From NCBI GenBank assembly GCA_037139195.1, contig JBAXGW010000098.1, positions 1 to 11,464 on the forward strand: a DNA stretch of 11,464 nucleotides. The letters run 5' to 3'. This document shows, piece by piece, positions 6,448-11,464 of the stretch. The DNA is from JBAXGW01 sp037139195. GTDB taxonomy: Bacteria; Bacteroidota; Bacteroidia; Bacteroidales; JAHJDW01. The position numbers and the translations under genes are program-made. Within the stretch, counting starts at the first letter, position 1. Each line of letters begins with the position of its first letter. A model generated the notes under the pieces. It was not told the origin of the DNA. It searched no databases and worked only from the letters and a program-made list of their open reading frames with translations.

Positions 6448-7515
6448 TTATTTAACTATAAGAGGCTTATATAGCTCGTTATAATAACGTTCTGCAATTA
6501 CAGAAAAATCAAATTTTTGAACATCTTTTAGCCCTTCTTGTATAATTGATAGTCTTAAATTACTATCTGCAAACAATGACTCAAACTGACTTAAAAATGT
6601 TTTACCCCCAAAATCAACCATTAATCCATTTCTTCTATCCTCAATTAGCTCTGGGACCTGACCTACCTTCGTAGAAATAACCGGAATCCCACTTGCCATT
6701 GCTTCCATAGGAGCACGAGGTCCTCCTTCTAAACGCGATGCCACAAAATACACATCCAAGCCTTTAAAATAATTAGAAACATCATAATAATTATCAAGCA
6801 TCTTATGATAGTATGGAACTCCAGCTTCTTGCAATCTTTTTTTTACATAGCCCCTTGCAGGTCCCGTTAGCAAAATAAAAACGGGATGTATTTTATGGAT
6901 TTCAATTACCGCATCACAAAAAATATCTGGCCCTTTTATTAATTTAGGTTCTAATCCTTCTTCCCATCCATTTCCATCTTTTTGAAAAGAGCCAATTACA
7001 ATTTGAGAATCAGAAACCCCAATTTCTTCTCTGATCTGTTTTCTAATTACATCATTAACATTAAATCTAGACACATCAATTCCAATTGGAATAACTACAA
7101 TTTTATTTGTATCCAAACCACGCTTTATCATTATATCTCGGGTCTCAATGCAAGAAGTATGAATAAAATCGAATTTCTTCTGATTTAAAATTAGTTTATC
7201 TAACAAATAATAATGAATTTCTTCCGTATGAAAATTTGTAAGAATATGTTTCGACCTTTTATTATAGAGACTCAAAATTCTATCAATATCAAACACGCTC
7301 GAATAATGATAAATTGTTTTATCAACAGACTCAATTTCAGAATTATGTACAATCTCAAATCTTACATTTTTCTCAATTACATATTTTAAAGATTTTGCAA
7401 TTTCTGTCAACACCCAATCAGCACCATCTGAAACATAACTGATGCTTTGCGCTTTTCTATTACAACAAAATATCTTATTCAACATCAAATTTATCATAAT
7501 TCGCAATTTCTTCAT
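6448..7515 (-). CDS. GT4 family glycosyltransferase
   Basis: Up to 355 residues, family 4 GT-B glycosyltransferase. Visible are an acceptor-domain loop YVSDGADWVL (27-36), TNFHTEE (93-99), the interdomain VIPIGIDVSRF (141-151), the donor-domain start IVIGSFQKDG (172-181) with KGPDIF (194-199), LLTGPARGY (215-223), a complete E-x7-E (Glu263 to Glu271, EGGPRAPME) and GIPVISTKVGQVPELI (276-291). This pattern resembles mannosyl/rhamnosyl-type GT4 enzymes, but I do not assign a donor. The start is uncertain: ATG 7515 gives the longest form and a 41-bp overlap with gmd; ATG 7497 and 7485 are in frame, and 7485 (starting MLNKIFCC) would reduce the overlap to 11 bp. The stop is 1 bp before the next GT4. 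Tight packing after gmd suggests, without proving, that it uses the GDP-deoxysugar derived from Gmd. Confidence 0.92.
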   Translation of the reverse strand: MKKLRIMINLMLNKIFCCNRKAQSISYVSDGADWVLTEIAKSLKYVIEKNVRFEIVHNSEIESVDKTIYHYSSVFDIDRILSLYNKRSKHILTNFHTEEIHYYLLDKLILNQKKFDFIHTSCIETRDIMIKRGLDTNKIVVIPIGIDVSRFNVNDVIRKQIREEIGVSDSQIVIGSFQKDGNGWEEGLEPKLIKGPDIFCDAVIEIHKIHPVFILLTGPARGYVKKRLQEAGVPYYHKMLDNYYDVSNYFKGLDVYFVASRLEGGPRAPMEAMASGIPVISTKVGQVPELIEDRRNGLMVDFGGKTFLSQFESLFADSNLRLSIIQEGLKDVQKFDFSVIAERYYNELYKPLIVK

Positions 7516-8449
7516 TAATTATTAAATCCAATATTTCTTCCATTGATTTTGTAGAATTCCAATTTAACTCAGCCTTTGCTTTTGAATTATCTCCATAAAT
7601 ATCAAAAATCTCATTGGGTCTAAAATTCACCTGATCAATATTTAATTTATCTAAACTAATCTCAAATCTTTTAAAAACATATTCTATAATCTGTCTCAAA
7701 GATACAGAACTTCCAGAACAAATCATATAATCTGTAGGTGCATCTTTTTGCAACATCAACCACATAGCTTCAACATAATCGGGCGAATAACCATAATCTC
7801 TTTTTATATCAATATTTCCCACTTTTAAAAAAGTTCTTTTCCCTTGAGCTATTTCAATGGATTCTCGAATAACTTTTTTAACAAAGAAATTCTTACTCCT
7901 AAGGAAAGACTCATGGTTAAATAAAACGCCGCAACACACAAACAAATTATAAGATTCCCGATAATTTACAGCAATCCAATGTGCAGATGCCTTTGAGACG
8001 GCATACGGACTTAATGGGTGAAAAGGTGTTGATTCTCTGATTGGCAAAGTTTCAACTCGGCCATACATTTCACTTGAAGAAGCTTGATAAAGTTTGATTA
8101 ACGGATTAGTATATCTAATGGCTTCCAATATATTTGCAACCGATACAATATTAAAATTCAATGTGGTAATTGGCTGATCAAAAGATAAACTGACAGAACT
8201 CTGTGCTGAAAGATTATAGATTTCATCTGGATTGTATTTCTTTAACAACCTCATTACATTTGACAAATCCATTAAATCGCATTCCTCAAATATAATTTTA
8301 TCTTGAATCCCAAGATAATTTAATTTTGAAAAATTTCGTGAATTATAACTACGAATAAATCCAATTACAGTATATCCTTTACTCAATAATAATTGAGAAA
8401 GATACGCTCCATCTTGTCCGGTTATTCCTGTTATTAAGGCTGTATTCAT
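7475..8449 (-). CDS. gmd: GDP-mannose 4,6-dehydratase
   Basis: An extended short-chain dehydrogenase/reductase of 324 residues that converts GDP-D-mannose to GDP-4-keto-6-deoxy-D-mannose, the branch point to GDP-fucose, GDP-rhamnose, GDP-perosamine and related donors. The NAD(P)-binding loop is TGITGQDGAY (7-16). The catalytic set reads from ASSSEMYG (123-130) and PYAVSKASAHW (148-158): Ser125 (Thr in E. coli Gmd), Glu127, Tyr149 and Lys153, with the same 22-residue Glu-Tyr spacing as in E. coli. GVLFNHES (174-181) and GNIDIKRDYGYSPDYVEAMW (211-230) are family hallmarks. Length is in the short range for Gmd. No fcl, rmd or per gene is in the window, so the final sugar is undetermined. A 49-bp gap precedes the gene; its 3' end overlaps the next GT4. 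Residual alternative: a closely related GDP-sugar dehydratase. Confidence 0.93.
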   Translation of the reverse strand: MNTALITGITGQDGAYLSQLLLSKGYTVIGFIRSYNSRNFSKLNYLGIQDKIIFEECDLMDLSNVMRLLKKYNPDEIYNLSAQSSVSLSFDQPITTLNFNIVSVANILEAIRYTNPLIKLYQASSSEMYGRVETLPIRESTPFHPLSPYAVSKASAHWIAVNYRESYNLFVCCGVLFNHESFLRSKNFFVKKVIRESIEIAQGKRTFLKVGNIDIKRDYGYSPDYVEAMWLMLQKDAPTDYMICSGSSVSLRQIIEYVFKRFEISLDKLNIDQVNFRPNEIFDIYGDNSKAKAELNWNSTKSMEEILDLIINEEIANYDKFDVE

Positions 8450-8486
8450 ACTATTAATTTATTCATCAAGTTTTATTCAATATACT

Positions 8487-8494
8487 CAAATATA
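8487..8494 (-). promoter_or_regulatory. Possible -7 promoter element before gmd
   Basis: TATATTTG on the minus strand matches the Bacteroidota -7 consensus TAnnTTTG and lies 37 bp upstream of the gmd ATG, in the only gap longer than 2 bp within the operon (8450-8498). I see no convincing -33 TTG at the proper distance, and A+T-rich DNA produces this match easily, so it is only a candidate for an internal promoter. No terminator is visible in the gap. Confidence 0.25.
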
Positions 8495-8498
8495 TAAT

Positions 8499-9596
8499 TC
8501 AATTCGCATTAATAAAACTAAAAATAGTTCTGCAATACGACTCCTTATTCAAATGATTGACAGATAAATCTCTTGAATTTGATTCAATTGAAATTCTTAA
8601 AATATCATCCTTTAATACATCATCGACTTTTGAAGAAAATGAATTATAGTCACCTGGCAGATACAATAAACAATTTGTGCCATCACTTAACTTATACCCA
8701 TCTTTAATAGCACTTGTATTAGCAACGACCACGGCTTTCCCAAGAGCCATCCCTATCAATAAAGTAGTAGTAGCAGCGCTATAATTATTTTCTTTTACCG
8801 GCAAAACAACAATCTTAGATTTATTGAAAAATTCCTTGATTGCTTCAAAATCGATATCGATACTGATGTCAATATTTTCCGGAATTTCCTTAAATGTAGC
8901 ATATAATTCAGAGGAAATAATCATTTTAATTTTTAAATCTTTATTTTTCTTTGCATATAAAAATAGCAACTCATAATCTCTCATAGGGTCTGCTCCTACA
9001 GAAATAATATCGTAATTAATCACCTCTTTTTGGGGCACATAACAATTACAATCCAATCCAAGGGGCACAAGCTCAACCTTAACCTGTTTCCCTATCCATT
9101 CTTGCAAATATTCCTTTTCATAATACCCATAACAGAATAACGTATCAATCTTAGAATACGCTTTTATATAAAGCGACTTCATAATCATTGTAGTCAACTT
9201 TTCAATACGTTCTGGCAGACCAATACTTTGATATACAACTCTTTTTCTTTTTATTAAACCCAATAACATAAAAAACATAAGTGGTATTCCAAGCCGATCA
9301 GCAGCAGAAAAAACAACATCTACTTTATTTAATTCCTTTCGTGCTTTCCAAATAGTTACCCAATCTCCTCCATACCCTCCTAGTTTTGTCCAACAATTTG
9401 TGATTTTTTGATTAATCTGTTTTTCCCTTTTATTTAATAAATATTTTTCTGACAAATTATCAAATACTTCAATCCCTTTTTCACTATAATAATCAGCACC
9501 CCATAACAAATAATTTTCTCCAGTTAATTTAGAGATCGGATTATTTTTGATTTCAATTCTTTTTTCAATATTTGAATAAAGTATAAATAATCTCAT
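8499..9596 (-). CDS. GT4-like (group 1) glycosyltransferase
   Basis: A 365-residue GT-B fold glycosyltransferase. The acceptor domain has KLGGYGGDW (71-79), which resembles the glycine loop of GT4 enzymes, SAADRLGIP (97-105) and a hydrophobic stretch FFMLLGLI (108-115) that could dip into the membrane. The donor domain shows IISVGADPMRDYELL (197-211), KIVVLPVKENNYSAATTT (261-278), LIGMALGKAVVVANTS (280-295) and DGTNCLLYLPGD (305-316). As in the GT4 at 3833-4792, the E-x7-E is not in its standard form and a TTT/GMALGK segment takes the equivalent place. ATG 9596 overlaps the stop of the ABC ATPase gene as ATGA, a typical translational-coupling junction; a 49-bp gap follows before gmd. Being directly behind the transporter gene, it is clearly part of the same unit. 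Specificity cannot be told. Confidence 0.86.
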   Translation of the reverse strand: MRLFILYSNIEKRIEIKNNPISKLTGENYLLWGADYYSEKGIEVFDNLSEKYLLNKREKQINQKITNCWTKLGGYGGDWVTIWKARKELNKVDVVFSAADRLGIPLMFFMLLGLIKRKRVVYQSIGLPERIEKLTTMIMKSLYIKAYSKIDTLFCYGYYEKEYLQEWIGKQVKVELVPLGLDCNCYVPQKEVINYDIISVGADPMRDYELLFLYAKKNKDLKIKMIISSELYATFKEIPENIDISIDIDFEAIKEFFNKSKIVVLPVKENNYSAATTTLLIGMALGKAVVVANTSAIKDGYKLSDGTNCLLYLPGDYNSFSSKVDDVLKDDILRISIESNSRDLSVNHLNKESYCRTIFSFINAN

Positions 9597-10837
9597 AATG
9601 ATCTAATTACCCATTTTCTATTACCAACATTTATCACCCCACCTTCAATTTTAGGGATTGAAGATTCAATCCTGAAAGCAACATCTGTAAGTACTCTACT
9701 AAATACCTCGTGTGTTTTAGCATCTTTCACAACAACACTAATTCGATAAATACCCACAGCTAAATGATGATCCTCAATTTCCAAAACAACTCTCATCTTT
9801 CCTTTAATTGGGTTTTCAATTACAACATTATCATCAACACTATAATGCCAGATAAGATGTGTCTTTGAGCCCTCATCCACTACATCAAACCCAACAAATA
9901 AGTTTTTATCAACCTCAACAATGTCAATATCAACAAACAATCTTAATTTTTGCATTTCATCCACCGCATCAACAATCTCACTGTTTTCATTCAAGATCCC
10001 AATTTCAATTATATTAACAGCCTCCTCATACCCCCCAATAGTTGATTGAAATTTTTTGTTTTGTTGTTTCACATTTTTCTCTCTATATGATTCTTCGTAA
10101 AAGGCTAATCCATTATAAGTATCACCAGAATATACAATTCGCCCTTTATCCAATACTATCAATTTAGAACACAATACTTTTATTTGCTCTAAAGCATGAC
10201 TTATAAAAATAATTCCATTTGCTTGAGCTTGTATTTCAGCTAATTTTCTTAAACTCTTATTTCTAAAACTCAAATCGCCAACCGATAAAACTTCATCCAC
10301 CAATAAAATATCAGGATGGCTATGTATAGCGATAGAAAAACCCAATCGAACCCTCATTCCACTCGAATAAGTTGCAACAGGAGCATCAATAAAATTTCCA
10401 ATCTCAGCAAAATCAATAATATCCTGATAATTAGCATTGATTTCCATTTTAGTCATTCCTAAAATGGTACCATTCAGATATATATTTTCAGCACCGGTCA
10501 TGTGGGGATGAAAACCTGCACCAACAGCAATTAAAGCTCCTATTCTTCCATTCACTTCAATTCTGCCAGCATCTGGAGGAAAAATACCATTTAACAATCT
10601 AAGCAAAGTGGATTTTCCAGACCCATTAACTCCAATAATACCGAGAGTTTCACCTTTTTTTAGTTCAAAATTAATATCTTCCAAGGCCCAAAACTCACCC
10701 TTGCGCAAAAAGTTCTGTTTATAACTCATGCCTGCCATACTCCGTAAAGTATCTTTGGTGCCATATACCATGCTGCGTTTTAAGCTGGAGCTAAACTTCT
10801 TATGTAATCCTTCTACTTTTATGAGTGTTTCTGACAT
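9593..10837 (-). CDS. wzt: Wzt-type polysaccharide ABC transporter ATP-binding protein
   Basis: A 414-residue ATPase of the O-antigen/teichoic-acid exporter family, driving transport of an undecaprenyl-linked glycan across the inner membrane with a Wzm-type permease. Residues 1 to about 245 are the nucleotide-binding domain. It has the family's long insertion before the core strand (about 17-50, ending GEFWALEDINFEL), Walker A GVNGSGKST (69-77), Q-loop-region GALIAVGAGFHPHMTG (100-115), signature YSSGMRVRLG (157-166), Walker B ILLVDE (177-182) and H-loop His214. Residues about 270-414 form a beta-rich extension like the Wzt C-terminal domain, which in E. coli O8/O9a recognises the modified non-reducing chain end. 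This points to export of a finished chain rather than a Wzx/Wzy route. No permease gene lies in the window. ATG 10837 sits about 28 bp below a promoter-like element; the stop overlaps the next GT4 start (ATGA). Confidence 0.93.
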   Translation of the reverse strand: MSETLIKVEGLHKKFSSSLKRSMVYGTKDTLRSMAGMSYKQNFLRKGEFWALEDINFELKKGETLGIIGVNGSGKSTLLRLLNGIFPPDAGRIEVNGRIGALIAVGAGFHPHMTGAENIYLNGTILGMTKMEINANYQDIIDFAEIGNFIDAPVATYSSGMRVRLGFSIAIHSHPDILLVDEVLSVGDLSFRNKSLRKLAEIQAQANGIIFISHALEQIKVLCSKLIVLDKGRIVYSGDTYNGLAFYEESYREKNVKQQNKKFQSTIGGYEEAVNIIEIGILNENSEIVDAVDEMQKLRLFVDIDIVEVDKNLFVGFDVVDEGSKTHLIWHYSVDDNVVIENPIKGKMRVVLEIEDHHLAVGIYRISVVVKDAKTHEVFSRVLTDVAFRIESSIPKIEGGVINVGNRKWVIRSL

Positions 10838-10864
10838 CTATGAATTAATTTTATAAACATTATT

Positions 10865-10872
10865 CAAAGTTA
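10865..10872 (-). promoter_or_regulatory. Candidate operon promoter (-7 element TAACTTTG)
   Basis: TAACTTTG fits the Bacteroidota -7 consensus TAnnTTTG exactly and lies 27 bp upstream of the ABC ATPase ATG at 10837. Transcription would start near 10858, leaving a leader of about 20 nt. The region expected to hold the -33 element overlaps the upstream terminator hairpin and shows no clean TTG. Position just after a terminator and at the head of the gene run supports it; the motif alone would be weak. Confidence 0.5.
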
Positions 10873-10901
10873 AAAAAAATACTTGAAACATAAAGTATTT
10901 T
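10872..10901 (-). terminator. Rho-independent terminator after the SGNH gene
   Basis: On the minus strand a perfect 9-bp inverted repeat, AAAATACTT and AAGTATTTT (10893-10901 and 10876-10884), encloses an 8-nt loop TATGTTTC. It is followed without a break by T, giving a run of eight T (10872-10879) of which four pair in the stem. The stop of the SGNH-like gene is 5 bp upstream. The stem is A+T-rich and thus not very stable, but geometry and placement fit an intrinsic terminator separating that gene from the ABC ATPase operon. Confidence 0.6.
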
Positions 10902-10906
10902 GATAA

Positions 10907-11413
10907 CTATTTCAACTTTTCAACTTGGTATTCTACTGTATTCAACTTTTTTAGCTTTAGAATCTCATCATTTATAAGTTTTTGAGGCCTACCTGTTTTC
11001 AATAAGTTCTTTTTTAATAACGAATTAAAAAACAAAGAAACCTTTTTAGCACCTCTAAAATTTAAATGAACATAGTCGGCAAAATCATTATTTTTTAGAG
11101 GAAAATCCTTAAAATCTAAAAATATCCTATTCTTAAATTTGGATTTAATCAATATTTTAAATTGACTTTCATTTTGAATTACGGAACTAAGGGAATGAAA
11201 AGGTGTTCGAATTAGATATACATTGACATTGCGTTCTAAACATTCTTTTATAACCTTATTTAATAGAGAAATACTAATAGGGGAATTGACAGACGAGGGA
11301 GAGCCTTTACTTGAATTGAAATCAAACCCTTTTTTCATATCAGCAGTATCTGCTATAAATTTGAATTTACCCCATTCACTATATGTAATATAATTTGGGG
11401 AGGGTAAATTCAA
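10907..11413 (-). CDS. SGNH/GDSL hydrolase-like protein, C-terminal part
   Basis: At least 168 residues of what looks like the C-terminal half of an SGNH-type protein, of the kind found in surface-polysaccharide loci. Diagnostic parts are an amphipathic helix SISLLNKVIKECLERNVNVY followed by VYLIRTPFHS (65-74), a family-typical strand-turn, and DYVHLNFRGAKKV (113-125), whose Asp113 and His116 give the catalytic D-x-x-H of block V. The nucleophile GDS/GSS block expected in the N-terminal half is absent. The only start in view is TTG 11413. The frame stays open further upstream (ending FNEV before that TTG) to a TAA at 11438-11440, and is open again from there to the window edge. Either the gene is disrupted by a stop or frameshift, or the visible part is a remnant. 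The C-terminal 35 residues are Lys/Leu-rich and may form a coiled coil. Role in acyl-ester addition or removal on glycan is possible but not shown. Confidence 0.65.
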   Translation of the reverse strand: MNLPSPNYITYSEWGKFKFIADTADMKKGFDFNSSKGSPSSVNSPISISLLNKVIKECLERNVNVYLIRTPFHSLSSVIQNESQFKILIKSKFKNRIFLDFKDFPLKNNDFADYVHLNFRGAKKVSLFFNSLLKKNLLKTGRPQKLINDEILKLKKLNTVEYQVEKLK

Positions 11414-11464
11414 TACTTCGTTAAAAATTAATATAAATTACTGAAAATCAACAAAATAAGCAGA

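Noticed and set aside
6457..6471. Small inverted repeat TATAAG-AGG-CTTATA considered as a terminator or attenuator
   Set aside because: Only a 6-bp A+T-rich stem with a 3-nt loop inside the coding end of a GT4, no T-tract after it; likely chance.
10838..10906. Riboswitch or other structured leader before the ABC gene
   Set aside because: The gap is only 69 bp, the predicted leader about 20 nt, and the only structure is the terminator hairpin belonging to the upstream gene.

Overview
The window is a stretch of a surface-polysaccharide (O-antigen or capsule type) biosynthesis locus. Every real gene is on the minus strand, so transcription runs from high to low coordinates. The DNA is strongly A+T-rich. 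Most starts lack a convincing Shine-Dalgarno sequence, and the one clear intergenic region carries a TAnnTTTG -7 type element. Together these suggest a member of the Bacteroidota, but this is an inference from style; no marker gene is present.

Layout in transcription order. At the right edge (10907-11464) is the C-terminal part of an SGNH/GDSL-like protein with the DxxH block. Its upstream frame is interrupted by a TAA and then leaves the window. A short intergenic region (10838-10906) holds a hairpin plus T-tract terminator followed by a promoter-like element. It appears to separate that gene from an operon starting with a Wzt-type ABC transporter ATPase that carries a C-terminal glycan-recognition-like domain. 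Then follow a GT4 glycosyltransferase, a GDP-mannose 4,6-dehydratase (gmd), two GT4 glycosyltransferases, an FkbM methyltransferase gene broken by two homopolymer frameshifts, another GT4, a GT4-methyltransferase fusion of 592 residues, and two GT2 glycosyltransferases. Apart from one 49-bp gap before gmd, neighbouring genes overlap or are 0-2 bp apart, which is good evidence for one transcription unit.

How it fits together (inference): Gmd makes GDP-4-keto-6-deoxymannose, the precursor of a deoxyhexose such as fucose, rhamnose or perosamine; the enzyme that finishes it is not in the window. Seven glycosyltransferase domains assemble the repeat unit or chain. One or two methyltransferases may decorate or cap it, and the Wzt-like ATPase, with a permease encoded elsewhere, would export the finished chain. 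In ABC-exported O antigens with a terminal methyl cap, the Wzt C-terminal domain reads that cap, so the methyltransferases beside this ATPase are suggestive.

The most unusual items are three. (1) The left edge is a phased octanucleotide array (TGAG every 8 bp on the coding strand, nested in a 48-bp unit). It begins at the stop codon of the last GT2 gene and lies in a 137-nt stretch with no G on the + strand. (2) A T10 tract sits in the linker of the GT-methyltransferase fusion, where a one-base slip in either direction stops translation at once. (3) The FkbM gene has its SAM-binding motif out of frame with both its start and its body.
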